DNA of 40,923 bases from contig DATLZR010000162.1 in NCBI GenBank assembly GCA_035573895.1, positions 1 through 40,923 of the forward strand. Reading direction: 5' to 3'. The position numbers and the translations under genes are program-made. This document shows positions 34,051 through 40,923 of this stretch, piece by piece (the first letter of the stretch is position 1; each line of letters starts with the position of its first letter). The DNA is from Blastocatellia bacterium. Its GTDB lineage: Bacteria > Acidobacteriota > Blastocatellia > HR10. The notes below the pieces were generated by a model, which was not told the origin of the DNA, ran no database searches, and saw only the letters and a list, made by a program, of their open reading frames with translations.

Positions 34051-34296
34051 CCCGGTCTATCGAGAAGCTGGTCGTGCTCTCATGCGACAGAAGGAGTCCT
34101 CTCCTTGAACACCTTAGCATCAAAGTGGAGCCCCTTTACGTTTCGCGTGCACCGATCGGGGATTGCCAGCCCATGACATGACCCTCTGCCATACTTCAAA
34201 GCCAGAGCCATCCTGCGGTATCCCGTTTTCCTGCGAGCCACGGTCACACATTTCGGGAACGCCTGATGGCGGGACGGTTTGACGAGAGAGGGTAGC
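34051..34296. other. Intergenic stretch, no gene recognised
   Basis: Only short overlapping frames on the minus strand are present, with no recognisable family. The stretch may hold further decayed accessory sequence. Confidence 0.35.
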
Positions 34297-34809
34297 ATGC
34301 AGGAACACCGATTGGAGGCAAACGCGCGAGAGCTTTCAGCGTTTCCGACAGACTTATACGCAAGAAGATGTGCGTCGTGACCTTCATTTGAATGGACTTG
34401 GCAATACGGCTTTGCTGGAAGAGGTTCGCAGTGTGATTGACGATGGCTGCCATGTTGTGGGGGAGGAAGAATCTGGGGATACTCGCTAGCTGCGCCGAGT
34501 GTGGGGTTCTACGGCGCCGGATATTTGAATGAAGATCTGGCCGAAGCCCTCTCACGCATGGTGAAGTGGCGGAATATCTTCGTGCATGAGGCGGTTGATC
34601 CCGAGCGATTATACGAGATCCTGAATCAGCTCGATGACCTCCGGCGATTTGCCGGGCAGATCCAACGCCTCTCCTCTGAGGGAACAGAGCATGACCGGCA
34701 TCTCTCCCTGATGTGCGGGGGCCGCTCGCCCAGTACAGTCGTTGAGCCGTTAACCGATCCCAGACATGCAACGGTGAAAGGATTATCCTCAGCGAACATC
34801 TTGCCGTGA
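34297..34809 (+). pseudogene. HepT-like (DUF86, HEPN) toxin remnant
   Basis: An ATG-started frame MQEHRLEANARELSAF continues, after a one-base shift near 34325, as FQRFRQTYTQEDVRRDLH and later VIDDGCHVVGEEE. After another shift and an apparent internal deletion near 34480, the original frame resumes as LNEDLAEALSRMVKWRNIFV with HEAVDPERLYEILNQLDDLR. The RNxxxH motif (RNIFVH) and the DPERLYEIL segment are those of HEPN-family HepT proteins, which pair with an MNT nucleotidyltransferase. No MNT gene is present. At least two frameshifts make it non-functional. Confidence 0.65.
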
Positions 34810-34828
34810 GCTGAGGGCCGAGTATAAT
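34801..34828 (+). promoter_or_regulatory. Promoter of sat-cysC
   Basis: A perfect -10 box TATAAT (34823-34828) lies 16 bp after a -35-like TTGCCG (34801-34806). The sat ATG follows 51 bp downstream, behind AAGGAG. Confidence 0.6.
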
Positions 34829-34879
34829 TGGCTGCTCCGTCGGTTGTGGCTTGGGAGGGGCGTTTTGTGAAGGAGTACG

Positions 34880-36058
34880 ATGACACAGATAACGATGACA
34901 CGGACGACAGCACTTCTTCCTCCTCACGGAGGTGTTCTCATCAATCGCTTTTTGCCGGAGCCGGAACGTCGAGCGCAGCAACAACGTGCCCATACCCTCA
35001 AACGCCTCACGCTCGATCAGTGGAATGTCTCCGATGTGGAGATGATCGCCGTTGGCGCGTTCAGTCCGTTGGAGGGGTTCATGGGCCGGGACGATTACGA
35101 ATCGGTGTTGGAGCGCGGGCGTCTTGCCAGTGGTCTCCCCTGGACGATCCCCATCACGCTGGCGGTCGGGCGGGAGGAGGCGGTTCGCCTCGATAGAGGA
35201 GAAGACGTTGCTCTGGCTGATGCCAGTGGGCGGATTCTCGCTCTGCTGCACCTGGAAGAAAAATACGCCGCGGACAAAACGCGCGAGGCGCTTCGCGTCT
35301 TCGGCACAACGGATCAAGCGCATCCGGGCGTTGCCCGGCTATTTCGCATCGGGGAGATTTACCTGGCGGGGAAGATCAGCCTGCTTGACCGACCGCCCCA
35401 TCGCTATCAGAAATATCTGCTCGATCCCGCCGATGCGCGCCGACTCTTTCAGGAGAAAGGGTGGAAGCGCATCGTCGGCTTCCAGACGAGGAATCCGATC
35501 CATCGGGCTCACGAATACCTCCAGAAGTGCGCTCTGGAGATCGCCGATGGACTCTTCCTCCATCCGCTGGTGGGAGAAACCAAAAGCGATGATATTCCCA
35601 CCGAGGTGCGGATGAGGTGTTACGAAGTGCTGCTGGAGCGCTACTATCCCCGTGATCGCGTGGTGCTGGCCATTTATCCGGCAGCGATGCGCTATGCCGG
35701 TCCCCGCGAAGCGATTTTTCACGCTCTCGTGCGCAAGAACTACGGGTGCACTCATTTTATCGTTGGACGCGATCACGCGGGGGTGGGCCGGTACTATGGC
35801 AGTTTCGATGCTCATCGCATCTTCGATGACTTCGATCCATCGGAGATCGGCATTACGCCTCTGTTTTTCGACAATGCGTTTTACTGCCGCCGCTGTGATG
35901 GCATGGCCACCAGTAAAACGTGCCCCCATGCCGAGAGCGATCGCCTGACGCTGTCAGGAACCGATGTGCGAAACCTGCTGCGTCAGGGGAAACCGCTGCC
36001 TCCCGAATTCACGCGGCCCGAGGTCGCGGAAGTTCTCGCTCAGGCGTTTCGAGGATGA
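34880..36058 (+). CDS. sat: Sulfate adenylyltransferase (ATP sulfurylase)
   Basis: The 392-residue enzyme forms adenosine 5'-phosphosulfate (APS) and pyrophosphate from sulfate and ATP in the cytoplasm. The nucleotide-binding motif QTRNPIHRAH is at residues 202-211 and the second signature GRDHAGVG at 296-303. A C-terminal Cys-rich patch (FYCRRCDGMATSKTCPHAES) is present, as in many homo-oligomeric Sat proteins. The length is that of the single-subunit Sat family, not CysD/CysN. AAGGAG (34869-34874) precedes the ATG. It is followed after 3 bp by cysC, so the two are surely co-transcribed and act in sequence to make PAPS. Direction (assimilation rather than sulfur oxidation) is inferred from the cysC partner. 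Confidence 0.96.
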   Translation: MTQITMTRTTALLPPHGGVLINRFLPEPERRAQQQRAHTLKRLTLDQWNVSDVEMIAVGAFSPLEGFMGRDDYESVLERGRLASGLPWTIPITLAVGREEAVRLDRGEDVALADASGRILALLHLEEKYAADKTREALRVFGTTDQAHPGVARLFRIGEIYLAGKISLLDRPPHRYQKYLLDPADARRLFQEKGWKRIVGFQTRNPIHRAHEYLQKCALEIADGLFLHPLVGETKSDDIPTEVRMRCYEVLLERYYPRDRVVLAIYPAAMRYAGPREAIFHALVRKNYGCTHFIVGRDHAGVGRYYGSFDAHRIFDDFDPSEIGITPLFFDNAFYCRRCDGMATSKTCPHAESDRLTLSGTDVRNLLRQGKPLPPEFTRPEVAEVLAQAFRG

Positions 36059-36061
36059 GAG

Positions 36062-36628
36062 ATGCGAGAGGAACGTTCTGACGAAGGATTTGCTCTGTGG
36101 TTCACCGGATTGCCGAGTTCGGGGAAGACGACTCTTTCTCGACAGGTCGAAGCCCTTCTTCGGGCCCGGGGATTGAAGGTCGAAGTTCTCGATGGTGACG
36201 AGGTGAGGGAGAACCTCAGTCCCACGCTCGGATTCACCAAGGAAGATCGGGACCTGCACATTCGGCGGATCGCCTATGTGGCCAAGCTGCTTGTGCGTAA
36301 TGGCGTGATCGTGATCGTCGCGGCCATTTCGCCTTACCGGGCGGCGCGCGATCAGGCACGCGCCACCATTGGCCGATTCGTCGAGGTCTACGTTCACTGT
36401 CCCGTCGAGGTGTGCATCGAGCGCGATGTCAAGGGACTTTATCGAAAAGCACTGGCCGGTATGATTCCTCATTTCACCGGCATCTCCGATCCCTACGAAG
36501 AACCGCTCCAGCCGGAACTCATCATTCACAGCCATCAGGAGACGCCGGAAGAAAGCGCCCGGCGCGTGATCGCTCGGCTGGAAGAGTTGGGCTATCTGAC
36601 ACATCGGTCATCTGCCGGGTTCCGTTGA
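36062..36628 (+). CDS. cysC: Adenylylsulfate kinase (APS kinase)
   Basis: The 188-residue kinase phosphorylates APS at the 3'-OH to PAPS. The P-loop GLPSSGKT is at residues 16-23. The APS-binding block DGDEVRENLSPTLGFTKEDR follows, then RNGVIVIVAAISPYRAARDQ and the lid region VEVCIERDVKGLYRKA. Length and order are those of a stand-alone CysC. It begins 3 bp after the sat stop, indicating translational coupling. PAPS serves sulfate reduction or sulfotransferases; no reductase lies in the window. Confidence 0.96.
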   Translation: MREERSDEGFALWFTGLPSSGKTTLSRQVEALLRARGLKVEVLDGDEVRENLSPTLGFTKEDRDLHIRRIAYVAKLLVRNGVIVIVAAISPYRAARDQARATIGRFVEVYVHCPVEVCIERDVKGLYRKALAGMIPHFTGISDPYEEPLQPELIIHSHQETPEESARRVIARLEELGYLTHRSSAGFR

Positions 36629-36707
36629 GGGAGCGCCGGATTTTCCGGCCTGCGCGGTCGGCAGGCAGGTCCGCGACGGTGCGCCACAGTTTCCGAGAGA
36701 CGCGCCC

Positions 36708-38048
36708 ATGACGACGCTGCTCCGCACGCTGACGTTGCGCGATGTGACGTTACTGGTGATCGGCTCGGTCATCGGGTCGGGAATTTTTCTCGTGCCGGGG
36801 ACGGTGTTGCGGCAGGTTGAAGGCCACGTGGGATGGGCGTTACTGGCCTGGGTGGTGGCGGGCCTTCTGTCGCTTGTGGGAGCGTTGACGTATGGTGAGT
36901 TGAGCGCCCGGGACCCCAAGGCGGGAGGACTTTATGTCTTCCTTCGTGAAGCCTTCGGCCCGCTGCCCGCCTTCCTCTATGGCTGGACGTTGTTTTTCGC
37001 TATCGCCAGCGGTGCGGTGGCAACCCTGGCCGTGGCCTTCAGCGGATACGCGCATGAGATCTTTTCGTTCAGTCCCGCGCTCAGCAAAGCGGTCGCGTTA
37101 GCGATGATCGTCGTCCTCGCCGCCGTGAACGTTCGGGGGACTCGCTCGAGCGCCGATGTCCAGAACTGGACGACGGCGCTCAAGGTGGGAGCGCTCGTGC
37201 TCATGAGCGGAATCCTCTTCCGGTTCGGGTCAGGATGGGCCGAACTGAAGATGAACTTCTGGTCATCGTCTTCGTCGGTGTCGCTGGCCTCGGGCTTTGG
37301 ATTAGCGATGATTGGCGTGCTCTGGGCCTATGAGGGATGGCAGTTTTGTACCTTCAGTGCCGGTGAAACGCATGATCCCCAGCGCACGTTCCCGCGGGCA
37401 TTCCTCATCGGCTCGACGGCTTTGATCGCCATCTATGTCGTGGCCAATCTCGCCTATCTCGTCGCTCTCGGCCCGCTTCGGATGGCTCGTTCCCAGAGCA
37501 TTGCCACCGATGCCGTGTCGGCCGTCATCGGTCCAACGGCTGCCGTCCTTGTCACGCTGGCCATCCTCGTTTCGATCTTCAGTGCCGCCAACAGCGTCAT
37601 TCTCACGGCGTCTCGGGTCTTTTACGCCATGGCCCGGGATGGACTTTTCTTTCGTCGGCTGGCTGAAGTTCATCCCCGATTCCACACGCCCGCGGCCAGC
37701 GTCCTGGCCCTGTCCGGGTGGGCTGCCCTGCTGGCCCTGAGCGGAACGTTTGAGCAGTTGCTGACCTACGTCATCTTCTCGGGCTGGATTTTTTATGGCC
37801 TGGGAGCGGCCAGCCTGTTCATCTATCGCAAGCGGCGGTCTGACGCTTCCTGCCCGTATCGTGTACCGGGCTATCCCTGGACGCCGCTGATCTTCATCCT
37901 GGCCGCAGCCCTTCTGGTGGGAAACACGATTGCCACCCAACCGGTTCGTGCCGCCATGGGACTGGGCATCGTTTTCCTGGGAACCCCTGCCTATCTCCTG
38001 TGGCGACGACGCACAGCGCCCGTTTCGGCAGACGCCCCTTCCTCGTGA
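36708..38048 (+). CDS. APC-family amino acid permease
   Basis: The 446-residue membrane protein has about 12 hydrophobic segments. The first contains the glycine-rich signature LLVIGSVIGSGIFLVPG of the amino acid-polyamine-organocation superfamily, and the sixth region has GLAMIGVLWAYEGWQFCTFS with the conserved block AGETHDPQRTFPRA. It imports or exchanges an amino acid; the substrate cannot be told. It starts 79 bp after cysC on the same strand, so it may be transcribed with sat-cysC, though no functional link is apparent. Confidence 0.93.
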   Translation: MTTLLRTLTLRDVTLLVIGSVIGSGIFLVPGTVLRQVEGHVGWALLAWVVAGLLSLVGALTYGELSARDPKAGGLYVFLREAFGPLPAFLYGWTLFFAIASGAVATLAVAFSGYAHEIFSFSPALSKAVALAMIVVLAAVNVRGTRSSADVQNWTTALKVGALVLMSGILFRFGSGWAELKMNFWSSSSSVSLASGFGLAMIGVLWAYEGWQFCTFSAGETHDPQRTFPRAFLIGSTALIAIYVVANLAYLVALGPLRMARSQSIATDAVSAVIGPTAAVLVTLAILVSIFSAANSVILTASRVFYAMARDGLFFRRLAEVHPRFHTPAASVLALSGWAALLALSGTFEQLLTYVIFSGWIFYGLGAASLFIYRKRRSDASCPYRVPGYPWTPLIFILAAALLVGNTIATQPVRAAMGLGIVFLGTPAYLLWRRRTAPVSADAPSS

Positions 38049-38235
38049 TGGTCGCTGCGAGCAACGGATTCGCACCCTTTTCAATGAGCGATCAAGCGGA
38101 CCTTTCATGATCGGTCGAGATCACGATGCGCACACTCGCTCATGATCCTGCGCCCCCCTCCGAGAATTTCTTCCACTGTCAGGCCCGGAAATCGTCCATG
38201 GGCTTATGCACGCCACGACGGAGGAACATGGGTTC

Positions 38236-38325
38236 GCCAACGGATAAAAAGTGCCAACGGATGGTTGATCCGTTGGAACCTTTCATCCGTTGGGAAATTA
38301 TTTTCAAGGGAATCGCTCATGGGCG
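38236..38325. repeat. REP-like nested palindrome, copy 2
   Basis: The inner stem CCAACGGAT (38254-38262) / ATCCGTTGG (38268-38276) is perfect, with a 5-nt loop. Outer arms CCAACGGATAAAA and TTTCATCCGTTGG flank it. Together with AAGGGAATCGCTCATGGG it forms the reverse complement of 18033-18122. It can fold as a long hairpin downstream of the permease gene. Confidence 0.7.
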
Positions 38326-38350
38326 GATTGCCCACCACGAAGGATGAAAA

Positions 38351-38423
38351 CCTGGGAGCGCCCGCTTCCAGCGGGCTTGGCCTTCAGCTCCACCGCGCAT
38401 GCTGGAGGCGTGCGCTCCCAGGG
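38351..38423. repeat. Interspersed GGGAGCGC repeat, copy 2
   Basis: CCTGGGAGCGCCCGC and TGCGCTCCCAGG form inverted ends, the outer 10 bp being perfect. The core carries CTTCCAGCGGGC and GCATGCTGGAGGCG. It is related to 17952-18010 and 32242-32312. It lies next to the REP-like palindrome in the mirror arrangement of the first locus. Confidence 0.65.
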
Positions 38424-38537
38424 TATCTTCAAGGGAGAGGACGCCTGCGGTGACCGCATGCTTGAGCCATCCTGTGCCGCAGTGATATTCTTGATGCTCG
38501 AGTCAACGTCATCACACACGCAGCGAGAGCAAGGACG

Positions 38538-39470
38538 ATGACACGCCGGAAGCTGTGGCGAGCGACGAAAGCGATGGGGCTTGTTTTCCTGCTCGTCGGT
38601 GTGGTTCCCGCCGAGTCCTGGACGGTGCGAAATCTCAGTGTGAATCAGAACCTGAATGCCATCTCGTTTGGAAATAAAGAGCACGGCTGGATCGTGGGCG
38701 ACCGGGGGCTCATCCTGCATACCTCAAACCGGGGTGCCTCGTGGGAAATCCAGACCTCTCATGTGCGGACCAACCTCAACGACGTGTTCTTCGTGAATAA
38801 ACGACGGGGGTGGATCGTCGGCGATGCCGGAGTCATTCTGACGACGACCGATGGAGGAGCCCACTGGCTGTCGGTCAACAGCACGGTCGAAACCGATCTG
38901 TTCAGCACCTGGTTTGTCAACGACAAAAAGGGATGGATCGTGGGGGCGGATGGTCTCATCCTCTATACCGAGGATGGAGGGCGCCAGTGGATTCGTCAGA
39001 TCACCGGAACGGACGAATATCTTTACCACCTCCATTTCCGCAATGACAAAAAGGGCTGGGTCGTCGGCTCCACCGGAACGATCCTCTATACCGACAATGG
39101 CGGGCGGAACTGGACGAAGCAATCGAGCGGAACTAAAGATGATCTTTTTCGCGTCTATTTCCGCAATGACAAGGAAGGATGGATCACCGGTGCACGCGGA
39201 TTGATCCTGCATACGCGAGACGGAGGGAAAACCTGGACGCCGCAACCAAGCGGTGTGGATCATACCCTCTTGGGGATTGCTTTCAGCGACAAGAAGACGG
39301 GGTGGATCGTGGGGTGGAACGGAACCATCCTTCATACACGAGATCAGGGGAAGACGTGGGCGCTCGTTCCTTCTCCCACCCGCGAGCGCATCTATGCCCT
39401 CTATGTCACGGATGAAGGTGAGGGCATCGCCATTGGGCGAAACGGGCTCCTGTTGGTTTATAAGCGATGA
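38538..39470 (+). CDS. Ycf48-like secreted Asp-box propeller protein
   Basis: The 310-residue protein has a signal peptide (about residues 12-28, MGLVFLLVGVVPAES) and then seven repeats of about 41 residues of the form F-x-N-x-x-x-GW-I-V-G-x-x-G-x-I-L-x-T-x-DGG-x-x-W, for example GWVVGSTGTILYTDNGGRNW. These build a seven-bladed propeller of the Ycf48/HCF136 type (photosystem II assembly factor family). In non-phototrophs such proteins are extracytoplasmic with unknown binding partners, so the photosynthesis label should not be transferred. No other domain is present. It appears monocistronic, downstream of repeat DNA. Confidence 0.9.
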   Translation: MTRRKLWRATKAMGLVFLLVGVVPAESWTVRNLSVNQNLNAISFGNKEHGWIVGDRGLILHTSNRGASWEIQTSHVRTNLNDVFFVNKRRGWIVGDAGVILTTTDGGAHWLSVNSTVETDLFSTWFVNDKKGWIVGADGLILYTEDGGRQWIRQITGTDEYLYHLHFRNDKKGWVVGSTGTILYTDNGGRNWTKQSSGTKDDLFRVYFRNDKEGWITGARGLILHTRDGGKTWTPQPSGVDHTLLGIAFSDKKTGWIVGWNGTILHTRDQGKTWALVPSPTRERIYALYVTDEGEGIAIGRNGLLLVYKR

Positions 39471-39574
39471 CTGAAACGGGAGACGCCAGCCGGACGGACT
39501 CCCATCAATCGGTGAAGGTGGGACGACGTAAAACCCATCGCCGTTAAAAAAATCAGCGAAGTTTCCAGCGTGCG

Positions 39575-40243
39575 GTGGCGGTGACGAGAATGGATGGCAG
39601 AGAAGTAGTGCAAGTGAATCCCGGTGGAATTCCCGATAATCCCTTCGGCGTGAGTTTGCCTGTTGATGCGACGCTCATTCCTTTCCTGATCCTCTTCCTG
39701 GCCACCGGCATTGCTTCGGCCATCGCCGAGAAAGTCATCGGTCGCATTTCGCTCGGGCCGAAGGGGCGATGGGATCGCTTCTCGTTGTTGCTTCTCAACC
39801 TCGTTCAAAGTAGCGGTTCGACGTTTCTCGTGGTGACGACTCTTTTCTGGTCGCCACAGTTTTGCCACGTCGTGGCCGGCGGGCTTGTCAATCTGCTCGG
39901 CATTGTGATTGCCTGGACTGGAATTCTCATCCGACTGCGAGCCAAGCGCGTGCTCGGTCGCTTTTTCACGGCCCGCGTGGCGATTCTTCCCGATCACCGC
40001 CTGGTCGAGGAGGGACCTTATCGTCTGATCCGTCATCCGGGGTACCTGGGCGCGCTGCTCATTTATCTCGGTCTCCCCCTCAGTGTCGGGCACTTCTGGG
40101 CTATTCTGTGGCTTTGGCTTCCGACGCTGGCAGCAATGATCTACCGTATCGTGGTGGAAGAGCGGGCGCTCATCGAAGGGTTGGGCGATGTCTATCGGCA
40201 GTATCAGGCCCGCACCGCTCGACTGATCCCTCATCTGTGGTGA
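39575..40243 (+). CDS. ICMT-like membrane methyltransferase
   Basis: The protein of up to 222 residues has about five membrane segments and ends with the isoprenylcysteine carboxyl methyltransferase/PEMT-type signature GPYRLIRHPGYLGALLIYLG and EERALIEGLGDVYRQYQART, which binds S-adenosylmethionine at the membrane surface. The start is uncertain: GTG 39575 and ATG 39590 are both in frame, and neither has a strong Shine-Dalgarno. The substrate of bacterial members is mostly unknown (lipids, or small amines). It converges with the bamA fragment across a MITE copy. Confidence 0.85.
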   Translation: MAVTRMDGREVVQVNPGGIPDNPFGVSLPVDATLIPFLILFLATGIASAIAEKVIGRISLGPKGRWDRFSLLLLNLVQSSGSTFLVVTTLFWSPQFCHVVAGGLVNLLGIVIAWTGILIRLRAKRVLGRFFTARVAILPDHRLVEEGPYRLIRHPGYLGALLIYLGLPLSVGHFWAILWLWLPTLAAMIYRIVVEERALIEGLGDVYRQYQARTARLIPHLW

Positions 40244-40268
40244 GGCGCTCCTTCACGGGTGGAATCGT

Positions 40269-40371
40269 TACTCCATTGCCTTTTGAAAAACCCTCATGAA
40301 TGCCCATAACTGGTTGCGAAATCGGAGCCTGTGAATCCGAAATCCGCTCCTCCGCGATCCGCCATCGGTAT
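40269..40371 (+). repeat. MITE-like element, copy C
   Basis: The 103-bp sequence aligns with copy B end to end: CCATTGCCTTTTGAAAAACC, CTCATGAAT, ATAACTGGT, AATCCGAAATCCGC. The left terminus has diverged (TACTCCATTGCC), whereas the right end CATCGGTAT is closer to the family. It lies between the two convergent genes. Confidence 0.75.
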
Positions 40372-40437
40372 TGGAAAAACCATGCCCGCTGGAGGGAGAA
40401 GTCTCTCCCGCTCATCGGGAAAGATTCGTGCCGCTGA

Positions 40438-40923
40438 CTAAAATGTTCGCCCGATGCCGAAGCGAAAGGCCGTTCGTCGCTCAAAGAAAATCTGGTTGGG
40501 GCCGATCTCCGTTTTGGCATTGGGGTTATAGGCGAAGATCAGGCGGATGGGGAGATTGATGACCGGCATCTGGAAGCGAAATTCAATGCCGGTCGAAGCG
40601 CGATAATCCTGAAGCCCGCGAAGTCCCGACCGCCCCTGTGAGAGGAGGACATTACTTTTGGTCTGACCGAGTCCCCGAATGAAGACGGGAGTGAATCCGT
40701 CGGGAACCTCCGAGGGCGTCTTCCCCTGTGACAGTTGAGCGATTCGCACTTCTTCGGGCGTGGCGAGGAATCCGTTGGGATTGATCAGGACCTGTTGTGC
40801 CGCCGCCAGAGTGGACAGCAGTGTATTGCCCAGGGGGATGACGCGCCGACTGGCCACGAACACGGGGTTGAGGAATTGTTCCAGCGGCTCGGCGATGATC
40901 AGTTGATCCTCGTAGCGTCGGAG
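40438..40923 (-). CDS. bamA: BamA-type outer membrane assembly protein, C-terminal fragment
   Basis: The frame is open to the right edge, so only the last 161 residues of the gene are present. The sequence PLEQFLNPVFVASRRVIPLG, later FIRGLGQTKSNVLLSQGRSG and TGIEFRFQMPVINLPIRLIF, is the end of the 16-strand barrel of BamA (Omp85 family). BamA inserts beta-barrel proteins into the outer membrane. The protein ends in Phe (FRFGIGRTF), the outer-membrane signature of barrel proteins. Its presence shows that the organism has a typical Gram-negative outer membrane. Only the barrel end is visible, so a TamA or other Omp85 paralogue cannot be fully excluded. Confidence 0.82.
   Translation of the reverse strand, partial: LRRYEDQLIIAEPLEQFLNPVFVASRRVIPLGNTLLSTLAAAQQVLINPNGFLATPEEVRIAQLSQGKTPSEVPDGFTPVFIRGLGQTKSNVLLSQGRSGLRGLQDYRASTGIEFRFQMPVINLPIRLIFAYNPNAKTEIGPNQIFFERRTAFRFGIGRTF

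Noticed and set aside
34244-35323. A 359-codon minus-strand frame across the HepT relic and sat
   Set aside because: Its right half is antisense to the conserved Sat protein, and no recognisable domain is encoded.

Overview
The window looks like chromosomal DNA of a Gram-negative bacterium of moderately high G+C, most likely an acidobacterium (Blastocatellia-like). The assignment is inferred from gene content, not from a marker gene: a BamA-type outer-membrane protein, a VPS10/sortilin-like Asp-box propeller beside an S9 peptidase, a membrane Ser/Thr kinase with TPR repeats, and many large secreted mosaic proteins. No rRNA, tRNA or CRISPR array was seen.

Layout. 1-4949: 3' part of an S9 (DPP IV-type) peptidase and a secreted 1105-residue Asp-box protein. 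5128-6708: an accessory scar in which the two ends of an IS630-family element flank an integron-integrase-like remnant and a HicBA toxin-antitoxin pair with a frameshifted toxin. 6760-9018: a secreted collagen-like protein. 9668-10404: more IS debris and a short MITE. 10509-18837: housekeeping genes, namely gmd, a PerM/AI-2E family membrane protein, the sdhCDAB operon with a recognisable promoter, a GT4 glycosyltransferase and a small coiled-coil protein. 19308-22970: a small secreted ORF and a large secreted metzincin-type zinc protease. 22988-24371: a MITE and a decayed but end-to-end IS630 element. 24511-30901: a 33-unit TPR protein overlapping a membrane kinase whose sensor half is built from the same kind of TPRs. 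31124-34050: a Tat-exported glycosylasparaginase-type hydrolase and a secreted beta-helix protein. 34297-34809: a broken HepT-like gene. 34880-38048: sat-cysC sulfate activation genes and an amino-acid permease. 38538-40923: a Ycf48-like Asp-box protein, an ICMT-like methyltransferase, a third MITE copy and the 3' end of bamA.

How it fits together. Much of the window is export-related: peptidases, propellers, a beta-helix protein, a collagen-like protein and a metzincin, with bamA for outer-membrane assembly. sdhCDAB links the TCA cycle to the quinone pool, and sat-cysC makes APS and PAPS.

Mobile and repeat layer. One IS630 family (an end-to-end copy plus two remnants) and three MITE copies of about 100 bp share the terminal sequence ATACCAATTGCC or close variants. 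A second composite palindromic repeat occurs in opposite orientations at 17952-18120 and 38236-38423. The most unusual items are the decayed integron-like hicBA locus, the IS630/MITE family, and the kinase/giant-TPR gene pair with out-of-frame overlap.
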